Source of the DNA: Oscillospiraceae bacterium
Lineage (GTDB): Bacteria > Bacillota > Clostridia > Oscillospirales > CAG-272
Assembly: GCA_015063855.1 (NCBI GenBank)
Contig: SVTI01000003.1
Coordinates: forward strand, 1-50,793
DNA length: 50,793 bases
Reading direction: 5' to 3'
Shown: positions 39,178-50,793 of the stretch, in pieces
Layout of the letters: the number at the start of each line of letters is the position of its first letter
Numbering within the stretch: the stretch's first letter is position 1
The notes under the pieces: generated by a model
What the model saw: the letters and a program-made list of their open reading frames with translations, nothing else
Database searches by the model: none
What the model was told of the DNA's origin: nothing
Position numbers and translations under genes: made by a program

Positions 39178-39213
39178 AATAAACGCACCTGACACAATCA
39201 GGTGCGTTTATTG
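39178..39213 (+). terminator. terminator
   Basis: AAACGCACCTG-ACACAAT-CAGGTGCGTTT. Confidence 0.75.
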
Positions 39214-39284
39214 TTGACTTTTTAATAGTAATAATGTACAATTATTATGAAGCTAGGTAAATTTAATATTTTTAGGAGTTTGAA

Positions 39285-42200
39285 ATGAAGAAGTTTATTA
39301 GTATCATTTTAATTATTCTCTGTGTGGCTTCCCTGCTTTCTGTCAATGTGTTCGGTTATGCCGCTTCCGTTGATGAAAATCCACCCGTTACTATGCCGAA
39401 AAGTACACCCGTTATTGATGGAGTTATTGAGAACAGCGGTGAATGGTCAGAGCATGCTGACTTTAACGATGCGACCTTTGGTCGTTTCTGGAGCTGGAAT
39501 GCGCCTACATCTGAAGCGAAGCTGTATTTCGCCTATAATACCAACGGTCTTTTCTTTGCCGCTGATATTACCGATAACCATCCCGAAAACGGCTTTGTAC
39601 CCTCCACAGGTTATGACAACGTAAATCCCAGCGGTTCAACCAAGCCTTATGGATTTAACGGTGATGTTATGACCCTTATGCTTGATGCTTTAGGTGTGTT
39701 TGAGAGAACAAGTACACAAACAACTCCCTGGTATAACGTCGGTATTTACGCTGACGGAAGTGTCAGAGTTTACCGTTCTCAGGTCAATGAGGGTGATATT
39801 ACAGCAAGCTGCTCCACAGCAGGCACCATAACCGAAAGCGGCTGGAGTTTTGAGGTCATGATTCCTTGGAGTACCATTTCTGCTGACGTTACCAAAGCCG
39901 GTAAGAGTGCTTCTGTTTCCAAGCTTTCTGCGATCGGATCTGTTTCCCTAGCATCTGTTATGTATATGGACAGATATAAGACAGGCACAGGAGCTACCGA
40001 CACTTGGGGTAGATTTATTACCGTATGCGAAAGCACCTATGACGGTACAAACGGTTGCTATACAAACGGTGTTGTTGCCAAATCCTACGGTCTTGTACTT
40101 AATCATAGCGATGTAGCGCATAAATGGGGAGATTGGGAGATATCCGAGTCGCCGACCTGTAATTCTGACGGCTTTGAGATCAGATATTGTTCTCATTGTA
40201 CAGCTACTAAGATCAAAGCTATCCCCGCTCTCGGTCATATCGAAGGTGAAACAGTTACCGTTGACTCTACTTGTATCTCCAACGGCTCTGTAACTCAGTA
40301 TTGCGGCAGATGTAATGCTGTGCTTTCTCAGGAGATAACACAAGCCTCGGGTCACTCTATGAGTGATTGGTATACTTATATTGAGCCAACCGACTCCGAA
40401 AACGGTGTTGAGAGAAACAGTTGCGAGTATTGCGATTACTATGAGGAAAGAGTGATTCCCGCACTTGCTGTTCCCTATCTTTATTTTGAGGGCGGCTATG
40501 ATGTAATGATCACATTAGCAGACAATATAACAGCAATCAGATATGCAAGCGGTGTATATACCACATCCACCGAAATTAAAAACGCTCCCGACTGTGTGAA
40601 CTTAAGCGCAGCTGTTATTAAGAATAATACTGCCGGCGGTATCTTTACCCGTACCATGCCCGACGGAGGTGTATATACCTTCTGGATGAAGATGGCTGAC
40701 GGCAAGGAGTATATCCGCAGTATCGATATATCGAAGATGACTCCTAAGGTAAGTGCCGACGGTGTTACTGTCGCCGTGAGTAATCTCTACGGAGTCAAGG
40801 ATGTATTTATTGCCGAGGGTGATTATTCCACATATACAGAAATCAATGCAAATAAAATAGTTCGTCTTACCGAAACAAAATTGAGCGGTAAGCACAGCTA
40901 TTCCTATGTTGTTTCCAATCCCGGTACACATTCGATCTGTATCCGATTTAATGATACCACAAGGGCTAATATAATCACAAAGATCGATTTAACCGTAGTT
41001 GAGCCTGTTTTCACCAATAACGGCTTACAAGTCAAGCTCTCTAATCTTGAAGGTGTTAAGGTTGTCCGTACAGCATACGGTGAGTACAATACCCCCGGTG
41101 AGATAAAGAGAGCTGAAGGTCAGCGCTCCTTCTCAGGTAAAAACGATCTTAAGGATAAAAGCGAATATACCATTCAGTATCGTGAAAATGGAATTGTTAC
41201 TGTGGGTATTCAGTACAATAATGGCTATGTTGTAATGTACAGATATGACGTAGCTAAGAAGTCTCCTACCTTCACACAGTTAAAAAATACTGTTAAGATA
41301 GGTAATCTTGACGGACTTCAGGTTGTTAGATATGCAAGCGGTGTATATTCCACCTCCTCTGAGATCAAGAACGCTCCCGATTGCGTAACTATAAAGAATA
41401 ATCAGGTAGTAAACGGCTACATCAATGTTACACTTCCCGCAGGTACATATACCTTCGTGGTTCAGTATACAGATGAAAGCTATAACTATTATACCGTAAC
41501 AGTTGAAGACCAGTATATTGATGCTATCAATATTGCTGATACCCGTCAGCTTATGATGGATGATCTTCTCATAGATACCGACTATAGTGATACTTCTCTT
41601 CTTCTTGAGAATGCTGTTAAGAAAGAAGTAGTATTTACATTCAATAAGTCATATGAAACAGGCGGTATCGTATTCCCCAATATTGTAGAAATGCCTGAAG
41701 GCGGATACAGAATGTACTATACTGCTTTCTCAGGCAGACGTCGTGTTTGCTATATTGAGAGTAATGACGGCATCAAGTGGACACGTCCCAACCTCAGATC
41801 AAATACCTTCAACGGTGACAGCTATACCAATATTGTTACAAGTGAGGTTGTCAGCCCCTCCGCACTTTATGTTTTCTATGATGAAAACGCAGGTGCGCTT
41901 CGAGGTGTATACGGTCAGTGGGCGGACGGAATGTTCCTTGAATACACCAATAATAACGGTGATTACTTTGAATTCTGGCCTAATGAAGCTAAGATGATGG
42001 GTAAGCCCGAGGAAACAGGCGGATGTTATTTTGATACTCTCAATACTGTATATTATGATGAAGTTAAGGGTAAATATATTTCCTATGTAAGAGGCTTCCA
42101 TGTAGGCGATAATTATAACCTCACCCGTGAATATGTTGAGGCTAATCCCGATAAGATCATCCGTGATATAAGATACTCGGAAAGTGATGACTGTATTAAC

Positions 42201-42830
42201 TGGACGACTCCGATTCCGCTTAACTATGATGACGCTATCGACTACCAGATGTACGCAAATGCCGTTATTCCCTACTACCGTGCACCCGAAACCTATATCG
42301 GTATGCCTACCCACTTCGTATATGATGTAGCGGCAGGCGAGAAGTGGACTGATGTTTACTTTATGTCAAGCCGTGACGGTTTGAATTGGAACAGAAGCGA
42401 CAAACCCTTTATCGCGCCCGCCAACGGTCAAATGTATGTATATCCTGATTGCGGTTATCCTACAGTAGGTCTGATAGAAACCTCTGATCGTGAGATATCC
42501 TTCTATATGGATGAATATGATGCATCCAAGAAGTGTGATATTCTCTACAGATATACAGTTCGTATAGACGGCTTTATGTCGGCACAGGGTAATACACTTA
42601 TTACTAAGCCTATTATATTCAGCGGCGACAGTCTTGAAATAAACTATAGCGGTACAATGAATGTTACAGTAGCTGATTTTAACGGAAACAGCATTACAAC
42701 CGGTTGGTTTACAGGAGATGAGATTACCAAGAATCTCAATCTTGATCTTTTGGCCTATGAAGGCAAAGAGGTTACAGTAACATTTGAGATGAAGAATGGT
42801 ACAAAACTCTATTCCTTTAAATTCAATTAA
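39285..42830 (+). CDS. secreted multidomain protein, paralogue of 20584-24165 (copy 2)
   Basis: 1181 aa; near-collinear with copy 1 (PPVTMPKSTPVIDGVIENSGEWS; YCGRCNAVLSQEI; RQLMMDDLLIDTD; CYIESNDGIKWTRP). Confidence 0.75.
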   Translation: MKKFISIILIILCVASLLSVNVFGYAASVDENPPVTMPKSTPVIDGVIENSGEWSEHADFNDATFGRFWSWNAPTSEAKLYFAYNTNGLFFAADITDNHPENGFVPSTGYDNVNPSGSTKPYGFNGDVMTLMLDALGVFERTSTQTTPWYNVGIYADGSVRVYRSQVNEGDITASCSTAGTITESGWSFEVMIPWSTISADVTKAGKSASVSKLSAIGSVSLASVMYMDRYKTGTGATDTWGRFITVCESTYDGTNGCYTNGVVAKSYGLVLNHSDVAHKWGDWEISESPTCNSDGFEIRYCSHCTATKIKAIPALGHIEGETVTVDSTCISNGSVTQYCGRCNAVLSQEITQASGHSMSDWYTYIEPTDSENGVERNSCEYCDYYEERVIPALAVPYLYFEGGYDVMITLADNITAIRYASGVYTTSTEIKNAPDCVNLSAAVIKNNTAGGIFTRTMPDGGVYTFWMKMADGKEYIRSIDISKMTPKVSADGVTVAVSNLYGVKDVFIAEGDYSTYTEINANKIVRLTETKLSGKHSYSYVVSNPGTHSICIRFNDTTRANIITKIDLTVVEPVFTNNGLQVKLSNLEGVKVVRTAYGEYNTPGEIKRAEGQRSFSGKNDLKDKSEYTIQYRENGIVTVGIQYNNGYVVMYRYDVAKKSPTFTQLKNTVKIGNLDGLQVVRYASGVYSTSSEIKNAPDCVTIKNNQVVNGYINVTLPAGTYTFVVQYTDESYNYYTVTVEDQYIDAINIADTRQLMMDDLLIDTDYSDTSLLLENAVKKEVVFTFNKSYETGGIVFPNIVEMPEGGYRMYYTAFSGRRRVCYIESNDGIKWTRPNLRSNTFNGDSYTNIVTSEVVSPSALYVFYDENAGALRGVYGQWADGMFLEYTNNNGDYFEFWPNEAKMMGKPEETGGCYFDTLNTVYYDEVKGKYISYVRGFHVGDNYNLTREYVEANPDKIIRDIRYSESDDCINWTTPIPLNYDDAIDYQMYANAVIPYYRAPETYIGMPTHFVYDVAAGEKWTDVYFMSSRDGLNWNRSDKPFIAPANGQMYVYPDCGYPTVGLIETSDREISFYMDEYDASKKCDILYRYTVRIDGFMSAQGNTLITKPIIFSGDSLEINYSGTMNVTVADFNGNSITTGWFTGDEITKNLNLDLLAYEGKEVTVTFEMKNGTKLYSFKFN

Positions 42831-42835
42831 ACACA

Positions 42836-42865
42836 AAAAAAGCTCCGAGAAATCGGAGCTTTTTA
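42836..42865 (+). terminator. terminator after copy 2
   Basis: AAAAAGCTCCGA-GAAA-TCGGAGCTTTTT. Confidence 0.8.
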
Positions 42866-42961
42866 ATATATAGGAAATTGCGTTACTTCGGGCACTTGAA
42901 GAAGCAGAATTATGCACGATTCATGCCCGATCATCGGTGCGGGCCGGCGCCCGCTTTTTTT
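42862..42961 (-). repeat. dispersed intergenic element, B-type copy, inverted relative to the 6.85 kb copy
   Basis: Reverse complement gcgggcgccggcccgcaccgatgatcgggcatgaa...cttcaagtgcccgaagtaacgcaatttcctatatattaaaaa aligns with 6845-6941; includes GC hairpin 42939-42954 plus T7. Confidence 0.85.
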
Positions 42962-42973
42962 ATTAAAAATAAA

Positions 42974-44491
<1,518 letters not shown>

Positions 44492-44641
44492 TCATCACAA
44501 GTCAACAGTATTTTAAATTAATTTTTCTTGAACTTACGAGTTATTTTCTGTTAATATCACAAACTATCAATATCTTCGACAATGCTTGAAATAATTATCA
44601 ACATGTGATATAATAAATTTAATTTAGTGTAAGGAGCTAGT

Positions 44642-45514
44642 ATGAAGATATTTCAGATAATTAATCCAAAGGCAGGACATGGTGATGCCGTTAATGCTGA
44701 TATTAACAAAGAAAGCATAATTAAATATACTACAAAATCCGTTGGTGATGCACAAAGATATGTAAAAGAATGCTGTCTTAATTACCGGGGTCAGCTCCGA
44801 TTTATTGTATGCGGCGGTGATGGTACGCTTAACGAGGTTGTTAACGGAATAATGTCAGCCGAGGCAAATGACAGAGCGGCATTCTCGGTTATGCCTACGG
44901 GAAGCGGTAATGATTTTGTTCGTGCCTTCAAGGATAAAAAGGGTGAACATCTGATTGATCTTATAAAATACAACGGCAGATATGCAGCTAATATGCTAAA
45001 TATCGGTTTTGACTGCGATGTTGTTGAAAAAACTTCTTTATATAAAAACAAAAAGCTCATTTCCGGTTCAACGGCATATATCCTCGGAGTTGCAAACGTA
45101 CTCTTCCATAAGATGGGCAAGAATTTCAAGATAACAGTAACCGATCGAATGGATAGAGTAAAGATTTACGATAATCCTGTGCTTTTAACTGCTATAGGTA
45201 ATCTTCCCTATTGCGGCGGAGGATTCAAGGCGCTTCCTTTAGCAAAAGCTAACGACGGACTCCTTGATTTGCTCATTGTTTCAAAGATATCCAGAGCTAA
45301 ATTTATTGCCCTTGTAGGTGATTACCGAAAGGGTACATTTATGAATGCGAACACATGTAAACCGGTCGATAAATTCAAAAATGTTATCAAATACGAAAAG
45401 TGCAAAAAAATCATAATAGAGAACACACAGACAGTATGTGCTGACGGCGAGGTAGAAGCTGCCGAATCTGTAACTGTCGAAGTCATACCCAATGCTATAA
45501 GGTATATAAACTAA
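44642..45514 (+). CDS. diacylglycerol kinase family lipid kinase
   Basis: 290 aa; [34 protein letters not shown]. Confidence 0.94.
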   Translation: MKIFQIINPKAGHGDAVNADINKESIIKYTTKSVGDAQRYVKECCLNYRGQLRFIVCGGDGTLNEVVNGIMSAEANDRAAFSVMPTGSGNDFVRAFKDKKGEHLIDLIKYNGRYAANMLNIGFDCDVVEKTSLYKNKKLISGSTAYILGVANVLFHKMGKNFKITVTDRMDRVKIYDNPVLLTAIGNLPYCGGGFKALPLAKANDGLLDLLIVSKISRAKFIALVGDYRKGTFMNANTCKPVDKFKNVIKYEKCKKIIIENTQTVCADGEVEAAESVTVEVIPNAIRYIN

Positions 45515-45515
45515 A

Positions 45516-47003
45516 ATGAACAAGAAATATATTATCGCCCTTGACGGCGGAACCACAAGTTCAAGATGCATAATATTCGACAGAAACGGTAATATCGTTT
45601 CGATTTCGCAGAAGGAATTTACTCAGTACTTCCCTTCGCCCGGTCATGTAGAACACGATGCCGTCGAAATATGGTCAACACAGCTGACCGTATTAAAGGA
45701 AGCGCTTGAGAAGAGTGGCATCAATGCCTGTGAGATAGATTCTATAGGTATCACAAATCAAAGAGAAACAACAATACTTTGGGATAGAAATACGGGTATA
45801 CCTGTATATAATGCAATTGTTTGGCAATGCAGAAGAACTTCACAATACTGTGATCGGCTGAAAAAAAGGGGTTATACAGATATAATAAGAGACAAGACCG
45901 GTCTTGTCATCGATGCCTACTTTTCTGCTACAAAGATCAAATGGATACTCGACAACATTGAGGGTGTAAGAGATAAAGCCCAAAATGGTGATATATTATT
46001 CGGCACTGTAGATACATGGCTTCTATGGAATCTGACGGGTGGTAAGGTTCACGCAACAGATTATTCTAATGCGGCAAGAACGATGCTTTATAACATAAAC
46101 GAGCTTTGTTGGGACAAAGACCTTCTAAAGTTATTCGATATTCCGGAATCCATACTCCCAACGGTAAAGCCGTCTAGTTGCCACTTCGGAAGCACAGATC
46201 TCTCACTTTTCGGCCACGAGATAGCTATATGTGGCATTGCAGGTGATCAGCAGGCGGCACTTTTCGGTCAGACCTGCTTTGCAAAAGGTGAAGCCAAAAA
46301 CACTTATGGTACGGGATGCTTCCTTCTTCTTAATATAGGAGATAAACCACATATTAACAAAAACGGCCTTATATCAACGATAGCATGGGGTATTAATAAC
46401 AAGATAACCTATGCACTTGAAGGCTCGGTATTTGTAGGAGGTGCGGTTATCCAATGGCTTCGCGATCAAATGCAATTTATCACTTCTGCGGCTGACAGCG
46501 AGCTTGTAGCCGCAAAGCTAAAGAACAATGAAGGGGTTTATTTTGTCCCGGCATTCACAGGCTTGGGCGCACCCTACTGGGATCAGTACGCCAAGGGAAC
46601 AATAGTAGGTATGACAAGAGGATCTAACCCATCGCATATCGTAAGAGCGGCTCTTGAATCTATTGCATATCAAAGCTATGATGTAATAAAAGCCATGGAA
46701 AGCTCCTGCGGTATAAAGCTAAAGGAGCTCAACGTCGACGGAGGCGCATGCGCTAACGACCTTCTAATGCAGTTCCAAGCCGACATTTTATGCTCGCGTA
46801 TCACAAGACCTCTGTGTATCGAATCAACTGCCCTCGGTGCGGCATATCTTTCAGGTCTTGAAACAGGATTTTTTGCAAGCATGGACGAAATCAAATCAAG
46901 AAAATCTGTCTCAAAACAGTTTATACCAAATATGAGCGAAATTGATATAAAAAATAATCTTGACGGTTGGCATAATGCGATACAGAGAACACTGACAAAA
47001 TGA
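45516..47003 (+). CDS. glpK: glycerol kinase
   Basis: 495 aa; [58 protein letters not shown]. Confidence 0.97.
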   Translation: MNKKYIIALDGGTTSSRCIIFDRNGNIVSISQKEFTQYFPSPGHVEHDAVEIWSTQLTVLKEALEKSGINACEIDSIGITNQRETTILWDRNTGIPVYNAIVWQCRRTSQYCDRLKKRGYTDIIRDKTGLVIDAYFSATKIKWILDNIEGVRDKAQNGDILFGTVDTWLLWNLTGGKVHATDYSNAARTMLYNINELCWDKDLLKLFDIPESILPTVKPSSCHFGSTDLSLFGHEIAICGIAGDQQAALFGQTCFAKGEAKNTYGTGCFLLLNIGDKPHINKNGLISTIAWGINNKITYALEGSVFVGGAVIQWLRDQMQFITSAADSELVAAKLKNNEGVYFVPAFTGLGAPYWDQYAKGTIVGMTRGSNPSHIVRAALESIAYQSYDVIKAMESSCGIKLKELNVDGGACANDLLMQFQADILCSRITRPLCIESTALGAAYLSGLETGFFASMDEIKSRKSVSKQFIPNMSEIDIKNNLDGWHNAIQRTLTK

Positions 47004-47527
47004 GAAAATACAGACAACTGACAATATCTGCCTTAATAGCAGCAATACTGTGTATACTTTCACCGTTTTCTTTGCCCGTATTCGGTATTATTCCCATAAC
47101 ACTTGCAACACTTGTTATATACCTGACAGTATCGGTATTTGAACCGAAAATATCCGTACTGAGTGTATGCCTGTACGTTCTTATTGGGATAATAGGACTT
47201 CCTGTATTTTCGGGATTCAGGGGAGGTATCGGAGCGATCTTGTCACCGACGGGAGGTTTCATCCTTGGTTACATTCCTATGACGGTTATATCATCTCTGT
47301 TATTAAAAATTAACCGCGTTTCTTATTTATGGAATATCATAACCATGATAATTTCAACACTGGTTTTATACTCGATTGGTACATTATGGTTTATATTGCT
47401 TACAGATTCAAGCATAAAAACAGCTATCACAGTATGTATTCTTCCCTTTATCATCGGTGATAGCATAAAGATCTTACTTTCAACGGTTTTAACTAAAATT
47501 GTTAAAAAAAGAATAATAGAAATTTAA
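47000..47527 (+). CDS. bioY: BioY-family biotin transporter S component
   Basis: 175 aa; [37 protein letters not shown]; start overlaps glpK stop (ATGA). Confidence 0.9.
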   Translation: MRKYRQLTISALIAAILCILSPFSLPVFGIIPITLATLVIYLTVSVFEPKISVLSVCLYVLIGIIGLPVFSGFRGGIGAILSPTGGFILGYIPMTVISSLLLKINRVSYLWNIITMIISTLVLYSIGTLWFILLTDSSIKTAITVCILPFIIGDSIKILLSTVLTKIVKKRIIEI

Positions 47528-47556
47528 AGAGAATTTTGTAATAAAAATTCTCTTTT
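47526..47556 (+). terminator. terminator after bioY
   Basis: AAAGAGAATTTT...AAAATTCTCTTTT. Confidence 0.7.
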
Positions 47557-47645
47557 CTATTGCCAAAAAAGATAAAATATAGTATAATTATTTTGTGCAG
47601 AAATGCAAATATTTTGTGAGGTAAAGACTTTAAGTCAAAATCGAA

Positions 47646-49415
47646 ATGGTACAAGTATTGATTCAAATATTTATGCTTCTCGGAGGTCTTGCATTTTTCC
47701 TGTTTGGTATGAATATCATGTCTTCAGGACTTGAAAAGCTTTCTGGCGGTAAACTGCAGCAGGCACTACAAAAGATAACATCTAATCCTGCTAAAGCTAT
47801 GGCTTTGGGTGCAGGTATCACTATAGCAATCCAGTCCTCCTCGGCGTTAACAGTAATGCTTGTTGGTCTTGTTAACTCAGGTATTATGACCCTCTCCAGC
47901 ACCGTTGGTGTTATTATGGGTTCAAACATCGGTACTACATTAACAGCATGGATACTTTCTCTTGCGGGTATTGAATCCTCCGGACCGATCGCACTGCTTA
48001 AGCCCAGCTCCTTCTCCCCCCTTGTTGCCTTCATCGGTATAGCATTTATTATGATGGCAAAGAGTACCAAGAAGAAGGACCTTGGCCATATACTTGTTGG
48101 TTTTGGTGTACTTATGTTCGGTATGGAGCTTATGGGTGATGCTATGGATCCCATATCCGAGTTTGCTAAGACAAATCCTGAATCCTTTGAATCGATCCTT
48201 TCTATATTTAATAATCCGATTGTAGGTGTTCTTGTCGGTGCTGTGTTTACCGGTATTATACAGAGTTCAGCAGCTTCTGTTGCTATTCTTCAGAACCTCG
48301 CACTTAAGACCGGTGCTGTCAGCTTTGGTATGGCTATTCCGATAATTATGGGTCAGAATATCGGTACATGTGTAACATCTCTTATTTCAAGTATCGGTGT
48401 TAACAAAAACGCAAAGCGTGTTGCATGTATACATATTCTCTTTAATGTCATCGGTACATGTATAGTATTACTTCTTTATATTCCCGCATTTTTCATACTT
48501 AAAGATTTTCTGTCAACGGATACTACTCCCTTTACTATAGCAGTAGCGCATTCTGTATTTAATGTATTTACAACCTTACTTCTTCTCCCCTTCCAGAAAT
48601 TACTCGTAAAGCTTGCTAATATAATCATTAAAGACAAGCCCGGCAAAGAAGAAAAATATACCTTCATCGACGACAGACTTCTCAATACCCCCTCCTTTGC
48701 AATTTCCGAATGTAACAACCGTTGTATCGAAATGGCAAGTAAGGCTGAGACCGCTATCATTTCTGCAATCAATCTCTGCGGTAACTACGATGAGAGACGT
48801 GCCAACGATATAATAACACTTGAAAACGATATTGATACCTATGAAGATAAATTAGGCACCTTCCTCGTAAAGCTTTCCAAAAACGAACTTTCGGATAAGG
48901 ACAGCGCCGAAGTATCACGTATGCTTCACTCTATCGGTGATTTTGAAAGACTCGGTGACCATGCGGTTAATCTTATAAAGGCTGCTCAGGAAATGCATGA
49001 TAAGAAGCTTGGGTTCAGCGAGGATGCACTTGCTGATCTTCAGGTTGCTCACAGAGCATTAACCGATATCGTCAAACTTACAATGGAAGCGTATATAAAG
49101 AACGATCTCGATATGGCAAAGGAGGTTGAACCTCTTGAGCAGGTTATCGACAACATCCTCGCTTCCATCAAATCTCGTCATATTGCAAGACTTCGCGTCG
49201 GCGAGTGTACGATCGAGCATGGTTTTGTTCTTAACGATATGCTTACAAACTTTGAAAGAGTGTCCGACCACTGCTCCAACATCGCTGTCACCATGATAGA
49301 GGTAGTGCAGAATGCTTACGATACTCACGAATATCTCAATGCACTTAAATCAATCGACAACGAGGAATTCAGCGAAAAATACAAGGAGCTCTCAATACAG
49401 TATAAGCTCAGATAA
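47646..49415 (+). CDS. Na/Pi cotransporter family protein with C-terminal PhoU-like domain
   Basis: 589 aa; IQSSSALTVMLVGLVNSGI and VFTGIIQSSAASVAIL repeats, PhoU-like C-terminus. Confidence 0.95.
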   Translation: MVQVLIQIFMLLGGLAFFLFGMNIMSSGLEKLSGGKLQQALQKITSNPAKAMALGAGITIAIQSSSALTVMLVGLVNSGIMTLSSTVGVIMGSNIGTTLTAWILSLAGIESSGPIALLKPSSFSPLVAFIGIAFIMMAKSTKKKDLGHILVGFGVLMFGMELMGDAMDPISEFAKTNPESFESILSIFNNPIVGVLVGAVFTGIIQSSAASVAILQNLALKTGAVSFGMAIPIIMGQNIGTCVTSLISSIGVNKNAKRVACIHILFNVIGTCIVLLLYIPAFFILKDFLSTDTTPFTIAVAHSVFNVFTTLLLLPFQKLLVKLANIIIKDKPGKEEKYTFIDDRLLNTPSFAISECNNRCIEMASKAETAIISAINLCGNYDERRANDIITLENDIDTYEDKLGTFLVKLSKNELSDKDSAEVSRMLHSIGDFERLGDHAVNLIKAAQEMHDKKLGFSEDALADLQVAHRALTDIVKLTMEAYIKNDLDMAKEVEPLEQVIDNILASIKSRHIARLRVGECTIEHGFVLNDMLTNFERVSDHCSNIAVTMIEVVQNAYDTHEYLNALKSIDNEEFSEKYKELSIQYKLR

Positions 49416-49424
49416 GGTAATATC

Positions 49425-49892
49425 ATGTCCATCGAAAAAGCTCGAGAATATTTTGATAAATTCGGAATCGGAAATAAAATACTTGAATTTGATACATCAA
49501 GTGCTACGGTAGAACTCGCAGCACAGGCTGTCGGTACAGAACCTGCAAGGATAGCAAAAACGATGTCCTTTTGGGTAGAGGGTAAAGTAATACTCATCCT
49601 CCTTGCCGGAGATGTAAAGATCGATAATCCAAAATTTAAGGCGCAATTTCACACCAAAGCAAAGATGCTTTCTTTTGATGAGGTTGAGACAAATATCGGA
49701 CACGCTGTCGGCGGAGTATGTCCCTTTGGTATTAATGACGGTATTACGGTATATCTTGACGAATCGCTTAAACGCTTTGAAACGGTATTCCCTGCCGCCG
49801 GAAGCTCCAACAGCGCGATAGAGCTTACAATAGAGGAGCTTGAAAGATATTCTGCTTTCACAGCATGGATCGATGTTGCAAAATATATCTAA
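49425..49892 (+). CDS. YbaK/EbsC family aminoacyl-tRNA deacylase-like protein
   Basis: 155 aa; GTEPARIAKTMSFW, LAGDVKIDNPKFK, GHAVGGVCPFGI. Confidence 0.93.
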   Translation: MSIEKAREYFDKFGIGNKILEFDTSSATVELAAQAVGTEPARIAKTMSFWVEGKVILILLAGDVKIDNPKFKAQFHTKAKMLSFDEVETNIGHAVGGVCPFGINDGITVYLDESLKRFETVFPAAGSSNSAIELTIEELERYSAFTAWIDVAKYI

Positions 49893-49907
49893 AATTAATG
49901 AACTAAA

Positions 49908-49934
49908 AAGGAGTTGTCATCAGGCAACTCCTTC
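49908..49934. terminator. bidirectional terminator
   Basis: AAGGAGTTG...CAACTCCTT. Confidence 0.6.
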
Positions 49935-50793
49935 ATCATTATTGTAAACAACGGCTGTTTGAGATTCATTATTTTTATCACTTACTGCATCATCGGGTGA
50001 TTCCTTAACATCTATAAATCCCTCGGTGACATCAAGCTTAAATCTGAAATCAGCAAGAATATCCTTTCTCATATCGTCCTTACCGACAACTGTACGGTAA
50101 AGAGTTATAAGCTTTTCATCATGATCTGTGTTGATAGTAAGCCCCTCGGAATATTCAATGAAGAAATCAAGGGGAACAAACAGCTTACCTTCACTTATAA
50201 ACGTATCGCCGCTTAATCTGACCTTACATTCATTGATATAAGCAAGATCTGTTCCGACGATAAATCGAATTATCTGTGAATCATCATCACGGACGATATA
50301 ACGAAGATCGTCTGTCAATCCGGTTACTGTAAGATTACACATATCAGAAAGTGCCGAAACGGGAATATATACTATTCCGTTTTGCATGGACTCAGTCTCC
50401 GACATATATATCAGATTACTGTAATCGGATTCAAGCTCCTCACCTATCTGTAGCTTGTACTGAACAGGGTCGTCTCCACCGCCAACATGCAGAGATAGGG
50501 CGACAATTCCTGCAACTAAACCAAACAGTACGGCAAAGATCAAAACAAATATCACAATACCGAGCATAATTATTCCTCTTAATTGAGGATTTTTCTTTTT
50601 AATATGGAATTTCTGCTTAGAGGTATTGGTTCTTCTCTTGATCTCAAGATTCTTGATACTACCCTTGATCTTCTTTTCGTTACGAACAGCCTGACGGTTA
50701 GAGGGAGTCTGAGTCCTGATCCTTGCATTAAGCTCCTCGCGGCTGCGTCTCTGCTCATCCGCTCTTTGCTGTCTGGTAGGTTTCTTTTGAGGC
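49920..50793 (-). CDS. membrane-anchored protein with extracytoplasmic domain; partial, runs off the window end
   Basis: TM segment (MLGIVIFVLIFAVLFGLVAGIVAL) and extracellular beta domain; the frame stays open upstream of the track's Met through PQKKPTRQQRADEQRRSREELNARIRTQ...KKKNPQLRGIIM to the edge. Confidence 0.7.
   Translation of the reverse strand, partial: PQKKPTRQQRADEQRRSREELNARIRTQTPSNRQAVRNEKKIKGSIKNLEIKRRTNTSKQKFHIKKKNPQLRGIIMLGIVIFVLIFAVLFGLVAGIVALSLHVGGGDDPVQYKLQIGEELESDYSNLIYMSETESMQNGIVYIPVSALSDMCNLTVTGLTDDLRYIVRDDDSQIIRFIVGTDLAYINECKVRLSGDTFISEGKLFVPLDFFIEYSEGLTINTDHDEKLITLYRTVVGKDDMRKDILADFRFKLDVTEGFIDVKESPDDAVSDKNNESQTAVVYNNDEGVA

Noticed and set aside
41799-42917. 171-aa and 183-aa minus-strand ORFs over secreted copy 2
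   Set aside because: Antisense shadow ORFs; similar shadow ORFs appear over copy 1 because the coding strands are paralogous.

Overview
The window looks like a low-to-moderate GC Firmicutes chromosome segment, probably an anaerobic, spore-forming, gut-type Clostridia lineage. That is inferred from spoIIR, spoIVB, SRP RNA-dnaX-ybaB-recR synteny and SipW/TasA-type surface genes; no taxonomy search was possible. Most genes are housekeeping: uvrA, obg, ligA, dnaX, ybaB, recR, guaB, glpK, pepD-like, paaK-like, bioY-like and a Na/Pi cotransporter. No CRISPR array, tRNA, rRNA or transposase was recognised. The more interesting parts are: (1) a compact phage-like CI/Cro-type switch at 17.25-18.77 kb, with two back-to-back sigma-A-like promoters, two matching 21-bp operator-like palindromes, and an output operon of two Cys-rich small proteins plus an SSB-like protein; (2) a seven-gene SipW/TasA-type surface operon (13.8-7.06 kb) with four SipW-type substrates, a 941-aa surface protein, a variant sorting signal (PPQTND) and a structured 233-nt gap that also carries an opposite-strand 53-codon ORF; (3) a dispersed family of roughly 70-100 bp double-hairpin intergenic elements, including an exact 100-bp direct duplication and one copy that supplies the C-terminus of a small membrane protein; (4) an in-frame A AAA AAG slippery heptamer in dnaX that would give a 409-aa gamma-like product; (5) two large inverted paralogous secreted CBM9-like/beta-propeller proteins flanking 15 kb.
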